Positions 45,325 through 56,508 of a DNA stretch of 64,000 bases are shown in pieces. Source of the stretch: Taxawa tesnikishii (nom. ined.). Lineage: Eukaryota; Ascomycota; Dothideomycetes; Dothideales. How positions within the stretch are numbered: position 1 is the stretch's first letter; each line of letters starts with the position of its first letter. The stretch is from NCBI GenBank assembly GCA_030247885.1, contig JAPDRO010000004.1, positions 496,001 to 560,000 of the forward strand, read 5' to 3'. Made by a program: the position numbers and the translations under genes. Under the pieces are notes generated by a model. That model was not told where the DNA came from and searched no databases. It saw only the letters and a list, made by a program, of their open reading frames with translations.

Positions 45325-47096
45325 ATGGCCGACGATTTTGACGTCGACGAGGGCGCGCTGAAGAAGTTCTTGGGTACAACTTCATTTGGCAAACAAACCA
45401 GGACCGCAAACACAGCAAAGCAAGTCGACCTGAGCAAGAGAGCCCCCGCGCCAGAAAAGGTCACAGAACGCTTTGAAGAGAAGAAGGCTCGCCCAGACGA
45501 GGATGGTAATAAGGACGACAACGATGAAGGAGACGACGATGATGATGACGATGACGATGACGATGACGATGAGGACGAGGACGAGGAGGAGGACGAATTC
45601 CCAGTCTCTCACGAGCTTCTTATCAAGACACATGAGCGCGCAGTGACGACCATGACGGTGGATCCGGCAGGAGCGCGATTGATTACAGGCTCGACTGACT
45701 GCACCCTCAAGCTCCATGACTTTGCCTCTATGACACCGACTACTATACGCGCATTCAAATCTGTGGATCCGACAGCTGCAAAGGGCGCAGCCAACGTCGA
45801 GACACATCCGGTGCATCAGGTCGTCTTCAATCCGATATCTCCCGGTCAAATCTTGGTTGTAACCGCACTTCCTCAAGCCAGGATTCTCAGTAGAGACGGA
45901 GATGTCCTGGCCGAATTCCAGAAGGGAGACATGTATCTGCGCGATATGCACAATACGAAAGGACACATTTCAGAAGTCACAGCAGGAGCATGGCACCCTA
46001 CAAACCGAGATCTTTGTGTCACAGCAGGCACAGACAGTACCTTGCGCATATGGGATGTAAACATGCCTAGAACGCAGAAAGAGGTGATAGTCCACAAGTC
46101 GCGCGCTGCTGGATCGGCGGGAAGGACGCGTATGACAACAGTAGCGTGGGGTTCGCCTTTACAGGGAGGAAACAACGTCTTGGTTTCAGCTGCGCTTGAC
46201 GGTAGTCTCGTCATGTGGAGTGGGGATGGACCGTTTACCAGACCTGCTGCAGAGATTCGCGATGCGCATACTAGGGACACCTGGACCGGCGGTCTCGACA
46301 TCAGCCCTGATGGTAGGCTGATCGTCACAAGAGGTGGCGACGATACGATCAAGCTTTGGGATACTAGAAAGTTCAAACAGCCTATCAGCACTGTCAGCCA
46401 CACATCCACGTCGTCGCAATACCCAACATCCAACATTCGCTTCTCACCAAATTCTGCCAATATAATCACCGGTTCAGAGACTGGTCATCTCCACATAATC
46501 AATCCTGCGACACTCAGGCCGGAGTTGGTGACACCTGTGACACCCGGCTCGCCACTGGTTACGGTGCTGTGGCATCCAAAGCTCAACCAGATCGTCACTG
46601 GATCGGCGAACGCCGAAACTCATGTCCTTTACAACCCCAATCTTTCTACGGGAGGCGCAAAGTCGGTGATGGAGAGAGCACCGAAGCGTCGCCACATCGA
46701 CGACGACCCAAACCTCACCATGGACCTCGCACATGGTATCTCTGGCGACAGCATTATCGTGCCAGGCGGTCCATTGCCGTCTACCACATCATACGCGTCT
46801 CGGCACCCGACCGTCGGCCTCACCGCATCCGGCAAATCCAGAGATCCCCGCAGGCCACACATACCGGCCACCACGCCATTTGCTAAGTCCAATCCTGATG
46901 CGGGATACGTTAAGGAACAGATCCCGCTCAGCAGCATGCGCGACGAAGATCCGAGAGAGGCGCTTCTCAAATATGCTGACAAGGCGAAGAACGACCCCTG
47001 TTCACCAATGCTTGGGCAAAGACGCAGCCTAAGACGATTTTTGCGGATGTTAGTGATGACGAGGAAGGTCCGGACCCGAAGAGGGCCAAACGGTAA
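45325..47096 (+). CDS. wdr70: WD-repeat protein of the WDR70 family, one frameshift near the end
   Basis: Single exon, about 590 residues after one repair. The N-terminus MADDFDVDEGALKKFLGTTS is followed by a charged linker with a run of 15 Asp residues and an Asp/Glu tail encoded by a GAY repeat (45535-45595), then WD40 blades: SHELLIKTHERAVTTMTVDP, GSTDCTLKLHDFASM, GHISEVTAGAWHPTNRDLCV, AGTDSTLRIWDVNMPR, GGDDTIKLWDTRKFKQP. The tail (DPREALLKYADKAKNDP) is typical of WDR70, a nuclear protein linked to chromatin and DNA-break processing in other eukaryotes. C4 at 46995-46998 is one C short: a fifth gives DPLFTNAWAKTQPKTIFADV and the basic end KRAKR with a stop at 47094-47096. Confidence 0.87.
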
Positions 47097-47358
47097 GTTG
47101 ATCAAGGACACCTGTTGCCACGCTTCGTGGCAGCGCCATGAAGTTGGATGAGCAATGTTAAATACTGCGACTTTCCTATTTAAGACTGGCTTGAAGTGCC
47201 TGAAGTGCCGCCCCACTCTTCGCTCCACGCCAAGACACGTGTACCTCACCATTATCTCAGAGTAGGTAGAACTCGGTTTCCCGTCAACCCTTCCAGATTC
47301 GGCGACATTGTGTGTTGGCAAAGTCAACGGGTTGGCCGGCTTGAAATTGAATTCGAAC

Positions 47359-48099
47359 ATGCCTTACCGCTTCGACTCGAAAGTTGTCATCGTCACCGGT
47401 GCCGCGTCCGGCATTGGTAGAGCCACAGCCATCAAGCTCGCCTCTCTCGGGGCTACACTCGCGATATCCGATATCAACAACGATGCCCTAGCGGAAACGG
47501 CAAAACAATGCGAAGGCCGCGGCCACTCATCTTCGCACTTGGACGTCAGCTCCTCATCCGCCTGCAGCAAATTCATCGAGGATGTGATCGCGCAGCACGG
47601 CCAAATCGACCACATCTTCAACTGCGCAGGCGTCAATCCTACCTCGTACAACCTCGAAGATACAACTGACGAATACTGGGACAAGATCATCAATACAAAC
47701 CTCAAAGGCACGTACGCCATCACCCGCGCCGCGGTCCCGCATCTCAAGTCCGGCTCATCCCTTGTTAACGTCTCGTCCATTCTCGGCGTTAAGCCTGGAG
47801 ATCGGGTTGCTATCTACAGCGCGTCCAAGTTTGGCGTCATCGGGTTCTCGAAGTCCATGGCGCTCGAGCTGGGGCCCAAGGGTATCAGGGTTAATGCTGT
47901 CGCACCGGGGTATATCGACACCCCAACGAATGCAGGTGTGGTGGAGGGTCCAGAGAGTGTGAAGAGGATGGAAAAGAAGATTGCGATGCGTAGGCTGGGT
48001 ACAGCGCAGGAAGTGGCGGATGTAGTTGCGTTTTTAATGAGTGAGGAGGCGAGGTATGTGAATGGGAGTGTGGTGGAGATTAATGGTGGTATTGCATGA
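47359..48099 (+). CDS. Short-chain dehydrogenase/reductase (classical SDR)
   Basis: One exon, 246 residues, intact. VVIVTGAASGIGRATAIKLA is the TGxxxGIG cofactor motif; an Asp follows strand 2 (ISDINN), which favours NAD(H). NCAGVN is the NAG motif, SLVNVSSILG gives the catalytic Ser, and YSASK the Tyr-Lys pair. RVNAVAPGYIDTP and the C-terminal YVNGSVVEINGGIA complete the FabG-like fold. No targeting signal. Substrate unknown. The ATG at 47359 (MPYRFDSK) is chosen because the fold begins six residues later. Confidence 0.93.
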   Translation: MPYRFDSKVVIVTGAASGIGRATAIKLASLGATLAISDINNDALAETAKQCEGRGHSSSHLDVSSSSACSKFIEDVIAQHGQIDHIFNCAGVNPTSYNLEDTTDEYWDKIINTNLKGTYAITRAAVPHLKSGSSLVNVSSILGVKPGDRVAIYSASKFGVIGFSKSMALELGPKGIRVNAVAPGYIDTPTNAGVVEGPESVKRMEKKIAMRRLGTAQEVADVVAFLMSEEARYVNGSVVEINGGIA

Positions 48100-48520
48100 T
48101 GATACAGCATATTCAATGCTGCCCGATGAATGGAACTGTTGACAAGGAAGGGAAACCCAGAAACGCTGACAGGCTTGTATACATCTACGTGCAAACCACG
48201 CTAATCTAGGCGGCAAGGACTGGTTCGTGCTGTAACATTTCTGTCGTGACTGCAATTACCGCAGAACGCTTCGCTCACCGTGTCCGTACTCTATAGGAAT
48301 ATCACTGGAACATTCAGGTCGCGTGTCACAAGTCGTCTGGTTGCCGAATTGCTCGAAGTAACCTAGCCTGTCGTGATCCGATGAACATACCACAGCCAGG
48401 ACCGAGCTCTTGGCGGAGCTGACGTATCCCCAATTAATTCTCCAGTTCCACTTTCTTTCCCTGCGCGCAACACCCAATACTTTATTTTCCTGCTTCACCA
48501 CAACCCGACTGGATGCAGCA
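48100..48520. other. Intergenic between SDR and NUS1 genes
   Basis: Nothing recognisable; NUS1 promoter. Confidence 0.45.
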
Positions 48521-49806
48521 ATGGTCGGCCTGCGCCAATCTACCGCCTTCCACCGAGACGTGGACTCATCCGGGCGTCCGCTCACCGTCGCCGAGCGCGA
48601 AAAACTATTAAAGCCATACCTACCCTCTGCGCCCAGCGGCAGCAGTACACCATCTCCAGCGCGGTCTCCTCTGCGTCAGTCCCCGTCTTCAAAGCGGAAA
48701 CGTTCCAGATCCTCGTCGTTAAGACAGTTGATTGCGAAAGCGTTGTACCTGCTGATCTTCAATGCGATCCACCTGGTCTTTTCAGTATACATCAGGTTTA
48801 GAAGGGCGTATAATGGGGTCAGAGGAAGAATCGCTAGTGTGCTGTACTATCACCATCGGACACCGGAGTTAATTAGGAGAGATGTGAGGGGGTTAAAGAA
48901 GGTGCCGAAGCATCTGAGTGTGGTGTTGGAGGCGGAGGACGTGGGGAGGAGCAGAGGAAGAGGCAGGAGAAGAGGCAGAGGAATGGAGGTGGAAGGCGTG
49001 GAGGCTATTGAGAAATTGGTTAACGAAGTTTGTGAGATTGCGGCTTGGAGTGCTTGTGTGGGCGTGCAGACGTTGAGTGTGTATGAGCGGACAGGTATGT
49101 TGGTTCTCCTCCACTGTGCCCCTACATCTACGCGATGGAGCAGGCATAGAGAACAACTTTCTCGGAAGCGAAGAGGAAGCATGGTGTGGCGGTGCAACAG
49201 AGCTGATAAGAAACTCTCTAGGCATCCTCAAGTCCTCCCTCCCACACCTTCACCACCGCATCTCAGCAACCATATCCTCCTACTTCGGCCCCTCGGCCAG
49301 CCGACCCACAATCTCGCTCCGCGCTCCGCACCAATCTTCGTACTCGCCTCCTCCTTCACCTAACCCCACTCCCGCTGCCACGACACCTCACCTCACTGTT
49401 TTACTGCTGAGCACAAGTGATGGGAGAGAGACCCTGGTCGACTTGACCAAGACACTGGCAGAGATGAGCCAGAAAGGAAAGCTGGCGCCCGAAGACGTGA
49501 GTGGGGAGCTCATCGACGCAGAGATTAGTGAGAGCGTCATGGGTGAGCCTGATCTGGTGCTCCTGTTCGGGGATGGGGTGATCTTGAGGGGTATCCGCCC
49601 TGGCAGATCAGACTGAGTGAGATCTTGTACGTTTGTCTTTCCCTCCATTTTCTAGTCTTCGTTTCTTGTTCTTCTTGAAGCAAGGGTGCAAATGGCATGG
49701 CTGACCATTTTGTAGTCATGTGCAGGATAATACGGGAGTAGGCTACCAGGTCTTCCTGCAAGGACTGTATAAGTACGCCGACGCCCAGATGCGGTTTGGC
49801 AGCTAG
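48521..49806 (+). CDS. nus1: Nus1/NgBR subunit of dehydrodolichyl diphosphate synthase, 3 exons, one frameshift
   Basis: Exons 48521-49094, 49222-49626 and 49716-49806 encode about 356 residues. With a catalytic cis-prenyltransferase partner it makes the dolichol precursor at the ER membrane. The N-terminal half is basic and Ser-rich with one hydrophobic segment (LIAKALYLLIFNAIHLVFSV). The cis-PT-like domain lies at the C-terminus: LVDLTKTLAEMSQKGKL, GEPDLVLLFGDGVILRG, YPPWQIRLSEIFHVQDNTGV, and YADAQMRFGS, holding the RxG motif that completes the partner's active site. A G4 run at 49587-49590 is one G short; with it, LRG continues as YPPWQIR. Introns: 127 and 89 nt. Essential in yeast, so the break is surely not real. 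Confidence 0.88.
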
Positions 49807-51736
49807 GTTTTGCTCTGCGTTAGCTGGCCGTCCGCTTGTCTGTGCTATTCATAGGGTTGGCTATACATCAAGATCACTCCATTCCCTGCACTGGCAATAA
49901 TCCCCGTCACAAGACGGCCTGCAACCAAGAACATGCCTAATCCTCCCCAATCCTATGATACCAACCCTCGGAAGGAACTCTCCATTCACGATTGGTTCTA
50001 TATCCTCTTGTTTACGCCAGAATTGTGCCACCACGCCTTCACCCCATCGCCCTCCCCAAGATTCAAAAGAAAGAGCACGCAGAAGCAGCAAAAGCGTTCA
50101 ACATCTTGAATTTCCGCATGTTCACCCACTGCAATACTGACAAGATGGTCTGTCATTAAGGTCTTCCGTTCTCGATAGTCTATGGTCGAACCTAGAAGAG
50201 TTGTTCACAATTGTGCAAGACCACGTTCCATTCTGCGGGTAAGCTCATCTGGAAAATACGTTCAATCTACGTACATCTTGCCATTGTAGTCGGATTCCAT
50301 CACGTCGTCTCCCTCACCACTCCAGATAGCATGGTGCTGAGGAATAGAATCTCCTAACCCCAACACCAGCCCCTCTCCAGTTCACTCCACTGTTTTGTCT
50401 TTCATACTCGCAGCCGTAGCCCCTGCATAATGATTGCAGAACGTGCCGACCTGGGGATGAAAAGCCAAAGCGTCATTCCCTTTAGGGTCAGCTCACTCTC
50501 AAGCTAACGCAACTAAAGGGACCGGTAGTTCTGAATTACGCATGGCCAAATGGTGCCGTACCGCGCACATATGCCGCTTGTTGCGGGACGAGTGAAGAAA
50601 AGAAAGCAATGTATATCTCCACTGGGATCCACACTTAGGAGAGCGGCAAGGCTAGCGTGACGAGATATTCCCGCCGTGGCCACGAGTGCGAGCAATTGTG
50701 TGAGCCCGGGATACCGGGTACGTAGTTGAAGCACTGGTGGATCCGAATCCAGTTGCTCGATCCATACTAATAGTCTTCGATTACAGGAATTCCCAGTGGT
50801 CAGAAAACGTTATCTCTGCCTTTGTCTAGCTCAATGTTTATGCAGTCACTAAATTCATGACTACGCTCCCATGCTTCGCGGCGGAGATACAACACAGGGA
50901 CGAGAGGAGTTGACAACATTTCTCTATTCACTCGAGGACTTCCGTTCCGTCGCAAGGCGGTTTTGCTGACATTGCCCGCGTAGGTGTGCGGCCTACTACG
51001 TTTAGAGCCAGCAGATCATAAGCAACTGATAGAAAGTGAGTCAGCGATGGGATAACATGTGCTTTGACAGCCAACTTCAATCAGTCTGGAGCATCAGGCA
51101 TTACTACCACGGCATGATCATTCTTCATCATGCTAGCTTCACCACCCTCACTAGCCTGATGTCAACGAATATATCTACAGCCTTCTCGTCTGATTGTGGC
51201 CTGATCCAGAACCAGGGTGTGTCCACTTCTCTCCTCATGAAGGCTCACAAATGTACTGAAGCGCAATGCTGCCACGAACAGCGCCAGGCAATGCATGTGT
51301 GCGACCCCATTGGCGCTTGTCAGCTTCGCGCTGGTCAACAATGGGGACTTCTCAAACTAAGGGGATCCTCGTTTGGTGATTCGTAGATGGTGCAGTGCGC
51401 TGTCAATTGCTTAACAGTTGAATCCTCATCACAAGTAGACGCCCGGACAGAAATACAAAGGCAATGACTTTTCGCAGCCAGCTGACATGTCTAGGCATAC
51501 ATCAAGCGAAAAGTCAACATGACCCGCAGTGCTTGTCTCCCTTTTCGGACCTTGTATCTAACGCAAAGGCTCGGGAGTAGACCAGTCTTCTGCTGTTTTG
51601 ACCGGTCTCTTGGAGCTATGGGAGCGTTAGGGCGTTTACGTGTATTCCATATCGCATAACCAGGTTCCCCTCGATTACCCTCCCTGCTGTGTCATGCCAA
51701 CTTGTCCAGCGCCGGTAGAAAGCGGCAAAATCCCGT
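49807..51736. other. Intergenic, 1.9 kb
   Basis: Between convergent nus1 and cct4. No supported gene; ORFs up to about 115 codons show no family features. Confidence 0.5.
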
Positions 51737-53823
51737 CTACCTGCTGAGCGCAATATCATCGATTCTCAAAATCATTCGCACCGTCTCAGTCGCCAACTCA
51801 ATTGCACTCGTACTCACGAGCAGAGGCTGCATAACACCCTCACCAACGCCACCGTCCGCACCTTTTCCATCCTTTGCGCTCTCACCGCCCTTCTCACCCA
51901 TAACTCCCACGCCACCACGCTTGATGGACACTCCGACGTTGGTCTCGCCGTTGGCGTGGCGCGCGCGCAATTCCGTGACCACCTTGATGGCATTGAGGCC
52001 CGCGTTTTCGGCTAGTGTGACAGGAACGATCTCCAACGCGTCCGCAAACGCCTTGAAGCAAATGTTGTCAGGGTACTGAGCACTCTGGGCTTTCCTGCTC
52101 AATTGGTGCGCCACGGCAGTTTCTGGGGCGCCACCACCTGGCAGCAGGGCTTTGGATTTCACCAGACATCGGATCACACACTGTGCGTCATGCAGAGAGC
52201 GCTCGGCTTCGTCAAGAATGAGAGGGTTAGCACCCCGGCAGACGATGCTGACCGTCTTTGCGGCAGAGGGGTTGGAGTTCCTGATTCCTGTTACTCGCAC
52301 GATGCGACTGCCGAGGGACGAGACTTCTTCGATCAGGTCGGCGGAACCGAGCTTGTCTTCTGTAAACGAGTCAATGTTGGCGACGGGCTTGCAGCCAGTG
52401 CTCTGTTGAGGGTGTTAGCACTGGATCATATGGATGTTGAAGTGCATGATAATGAAGCGGCACCAAAACCGCGGGATGTCCGTCAGGTGATGACGGAGAT
52501 ATCGTACCTTGCAAAGGAACTCAACCTCATCCCGCTCGATGTCCTTGACACAAAGAATGTTGAGCTTGGCAAGGAAATGGAGAGAAAGGTCGTTGACAGC
52601 GTCGCGAAGAATAGACTTCTGAATCAGCAGGACGTTGCATTTCGCCTTCTTGATCTTCTTGACCATGTTCAGCAGGTACTGGCGTTCTTCCTTGAGGATC
52701 TTGTCCATCTGACGGTAGTCATTGACCACAATTTGGTTCTCCATCTGGAAGGGTTAATCAGCCGTTTGTCCCTCGTGTGCTCACAAGCCTTTAGTGTCAC
52801 TCACATCTGGCTTCGGTGGGCTGAGCTGGAATTGAATCAGCCCTATCCGGGCCTTCTCGATTCTTGTCGGTCCCCCACCACTCTTCACAACCTGCTGGTT
52901 CAGGACAAGACCGTCCACCATCTCACTGTCGTCAATCACACCTCCGACCTTCTTCAATATCCGAATGTTCTTGAGGTCGACGTTCTCTGCAGTCTTGGGA
53001 TCGATAACCTTCAATACGGAATCCACAGCCATAGGAGCCAGCTTGGGTTCTTGTGACACGATCTTCGATGATAGCGAGGTAGAGGCAGCCTTGAGTAGGG
53101 TTTGTCTGTCGGTGAGAGAGATGGGTGTGGATATCGATTTGAGCGTCTTGACTGCTTCCTGTGCGGCACGCTGGAAGGATTCCGAGATGATTGTTGGATG
53201 GATACCCTTTGCCAGTAACCGCTCTGCAGCTCCTAGTAAACTTCCTGCAATGACTACGACTGATGTTGTTCCGTCACCGGCCTCGATATCTTGGGCGTTC
53301 GCAAGGTCCACAAGCATCTTTGCAGCTGGGTGCATGACGGACATATCCCGGAGCATGGTGTTGCCATCGTTCGTCTAGGTAGTTGTTAGGGTATGCTTTT
53401 GCCTTGCAGCAGGTGTTCATACAATAATCGTCTCGCCTTTGCCAGTTTGGATCTGAGAGAATTGTCAGTCTTTCATTCTTCACCGAAGAAAAAGTGCTTG
53501 CTCCTCCTACCATCTTGTCCATCCCACGAGGTCCCAGTGACTGGTATGCCTCATTAGTGCCCCTCCAACTTTTCTGTGGCTTATGTGCAATCTCTTACTG
53601 TCCGTATGGCATCCGCAACAGCTATAATATGTCCTGTCAGCCTACTCCAACCACTTCGGTCCCTCCATGTCCGTACCTCTTGCTGCTACGATGTTCGCCG
53701 TCCGCACTGCCTGCGGCTTCTCCTTGTCCTACGCCTATATTAGTCCCACGCTCTTCTGCTGGTTTCTCGGTGCGCACGAACTTTGAAAGCGGCATTGCCG
53801 CCGGAGTTATTTCCTTGCGCCAT
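51737..53823 (-). CDS. cct4: Chaperonin TCP-1 (CCT/TRiC) subunit delta, 8 exons
   Basis: Exons 53823-53782, 53728-53677, 53621-53599, 53540-53511, 53451-53422, 53374-52805, 52744-52508 and 52402-51737 encode 549 residues. Cytosolic CCT folds actin and tubulin. Conserved parts: [62 protein letters not shown] (ATP site), [33 protein letters not shown], and the end [20 protein letters not shown]. The first five exons are only 23-52 nt long, yet each join is in phase. The C-terminal region carries a Gly/Lys-rich insert ([17 protein letters not shown]) not typical of CCT4. Frame fully intact. Confidence 0.95.
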
Positions 53824-54169
53824 TTTGAATATCTGTGTGTTCTAGGTGTCGATATGCAATTATTGAAAGACTCCTCGTTGCCTTTCACCGACGCGCTCCA
53901 CGCGTAAATTTCCATAGGTAGAAAGCCACGCGGCAGTTTCCGACAGCTGGAGATGACGATGGAAGCTCGCTCGCCGCATCCGACAGCGTCAACACCATCA
54001 CCTCTACATACAATCACGAAACACCACCCGCATATATCCATCTCCCTCATCCCGGTCCTTTTTCAGGCGTAGGAGCCACCGAAATCAGTTTCATCGCGTC
54101 ACCTGCCTAGCTATTCCACATCAATACTACTACACCGAGACGACCTCCGCCTGAGCTCCGGACATCACC
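53824..54169. other. Short divergent promoter, cct4 / rpt1
   Basis: 346 bp between the start codons of a chaperonin and a proteasome subunit. No gene; the antisense ORF across it is not supported. Confidence 0.5.
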
Positions 54170-55720
54170 ATGCCTTCCGCCACAGGAGAGAACTGGGAGA
54201 AATACCAGAAGAAATTCGCCGACGAGGAGGTTGAGGAGAAGAAGATCACACCGCTATCCGATGAGTACGTGCCTGGAGGGTAAAGAGGAATTGGATCGGG
54301 AGCGGAGGGCTCACAACTAGTGCAGGGATATCCAAGTTCTCAAGACATACGGCGCAGCGCCGTATGCCGCAGCCTTGAAGAAGCTTGAGAAGGATATCAA
54401 GGAAAAGCAGACCAGTGTGAATGAGAAGATCGGTAAGTCCCGGCCACTGCCCGCCATGCTCTGTTATGAGCAACTGCTAAACTGTCTACAGGTGTCAAGG
54501 TAGCTTTCTTTGCATCATGGTATCTGCGTTTTCTCCTCTGACATGCTTTACAGGAATCCGATACAGGTCTCGCGCCACCTCATCTCTGGGACATTGCCGC
54601 CGACAGACAACGCATGCAAGAAGAACAGCCCCTTCAAGTCGCACGATGCACAAAGATCATCCCAGATGAGAAGGATTCAGAAAAGAGCAAATATGTCATC
54701 AACGTCAAGCAGATCGCCAAGTTTGTCGTCAACTTGGGTGAGCGAGTATCGCCAACAGATATCGAGGAAGGCATGAGAGTAGGGTGAGCAGGCAGATCTT
54801 ATACCGTAAGAGAGAGCACGTTGCAAGCTGACACGAAACAGTGTGGATCGTAACAAGTACCAGATCATGCTTCCTCTACCACCCAAGATCGACCCCTCAG
54901 TTACTATGATGACGGTCGAAGACAAGCCGGACGTGACCTACGGCGATGTTGGTGGATGCAAGGAGCAGATCGAGAAGCTGAGAGAAGTTGTCGAAATGCC
55001 TTTGCTGTCACCGGAACGATTCGTCAATCTTGGCATCGACCCACCAAAGGGCGCTCTTCTCTATGGACCTCCAGGAACTGGTAAAACCCTCTGCGCTCGT
55101 GCCGTCGCCAACCGTACAGACGCAACATTCATCCGCGTCATCGGTTCCGAGCTCGTCCAGAAATACGTCGGTGAGGGTGCTAGGATGGTTAGAGAGCTGT
55201 TCGAGATGGCGCGCACAAAGAAGGCCTGCATCATCTTTTTGATGAAATCGATGCCGTAGGTGGAGCGCGTTTCGATGATGGCGCAGGTGGAGACAATGAA
55301 GTTCAGAGAACAATGCTGGAGCTGATCACACAACTCGACGGTTTCGACGCCCGTGGAAACATCAAGGTTATGTTCGCCACCAACCGGCCATCCACTCTCG
55401 ACCCCGCGCTCATGCGTCCTGGACGTATCGACCGTAAGATTGAGTTCTCGTTACCGGATATGGAGGGCCGTGCCAACATCCTGCGCATCCACGCAAAGAG
55501 CATGAGCGTCGAGCGCGACATCAGGTGGGAACTTATCAGCCGTTTGTGCCCGAACTCAACGGGCGCGGAGCTCAGGAGCGTGGCAACCGAGGCCGGTATG
55601 TTCGCCATCCGCGCCAGGAGGAAGGTTGCTAGTGAGAAGGATTTCTTGTCTGCCGTAGAGAAGGTCATCAGGGGTGGATTGAAGTTCAACAGCACGGCAG
55701 CTTATGCACAGTACAACTAA
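54170..55720 (+). CDS. rpt1: 26S proteasome regulatory ATPase Rpt1 (PSMC2), 5 exons, one frameshift
   Basis: Exons 54170-54264, 54326-54432, 54492-54499, 54554-54783 and 54842-55720 encode about 439 residues. Exon 3 is 8 nt: it supplies the G-V-K between NEKI and [20 protein letters not shown], a conserved Rpt1 segment. The AAA module has Walker A GPPGTGKT, the pore-loop region [20 protein letters not shown], Walker B (IIFFDEID, after repair), the second region of homology [20 protein letters not shown], and [19 protein letters not shown]. The end TAAYAQYN is close to the HbYX-type tails of Rpt subunits but not a perfect one. T5 at 55236-55240 needs one more T. Essential gene; the break is taken as sequencing error. 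Confidence 0.93.
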
Positions 55721-56508
55721 GGGGAGCGGAGACGTGGAACTATGGAATCATGGAACTGTACCATTAGAGGACACGGGAGCATGGCGCATGCATGGCGTTT
55801 CTATTTGCACGATGGAAGGAGAGGCTACTGCTGATGCCTCAAGGAGGGCTGTAGTATAGCTAAGTATCGGCTCGAGAACACAGATACAGTTAGCGATTTT
55901 GAGTGCAGAAGGGCGGCCTCGTCCCTGCAACCTGGTGAATCGTTTACATGAGAAACTACAGATCAAAGTCATGAGTCTAGACGGTGATACCCTACTCAAC
56001 GTCCCGGTAACCTTTGCACCGGCGAAAGATATATTCACGAGTCTTTCAAGAATGATCCAGGATGTGACCGTCCTTCTTTCGGAGGTCAATGGGGGAAGTG
56101 TGCTGACGAATGGCGAGACCTACGACTCTAAAGAACTTAGCGTATAAGTGAACCTAGCAGCACTCTACCGGCATGCTAGCGTCATCTCCAGTGATGTTGT
56201 GCTATAGCTTTGATACATGTATAGCGCGATACACGAGGAAAGCCAGAGACACAACCCATTTGTTGGTGCCCACCACCAGAGGGCAACGACAAAAGTGTAT
56301 TACAGCGCTGTCTGTGACAAGTTTGTAGCAATCATGTCCGCAAGAGCATGAAGCTATAGAGGCTGCAAGTGGTGTGAAAGAGTGGGGATACGAGCCTACT
56401 ATTCGTCCGCTCAGTGCAAAGGTTACAATGCAGGGCGCTCTTGCCCTCACTCATCAACCCATCCCACGATCCCATCCTATCTCATTTCCCCAAGACGTCC
56501 TCAACCGC
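55721..56508. other. Intergenic, convergent 3' ends of rpt1 and gcn2
   Basis: An open frame from 55860 to 56147 (KLQIKVMSLDGDTLLNVPV and on) looks somewhat protein-like and is in frame with an ATG at 55812 except for one TAG at 55857. No family is recognised and I do not call it. Confidence 0.35.

Noticed and set aside
55812-56147. Possible small gene after rpt1, in frame except for one TAG
   Set aside because: No recognisable family; a stop separates the ATG from the open part and it is not explained by a run-length loss.
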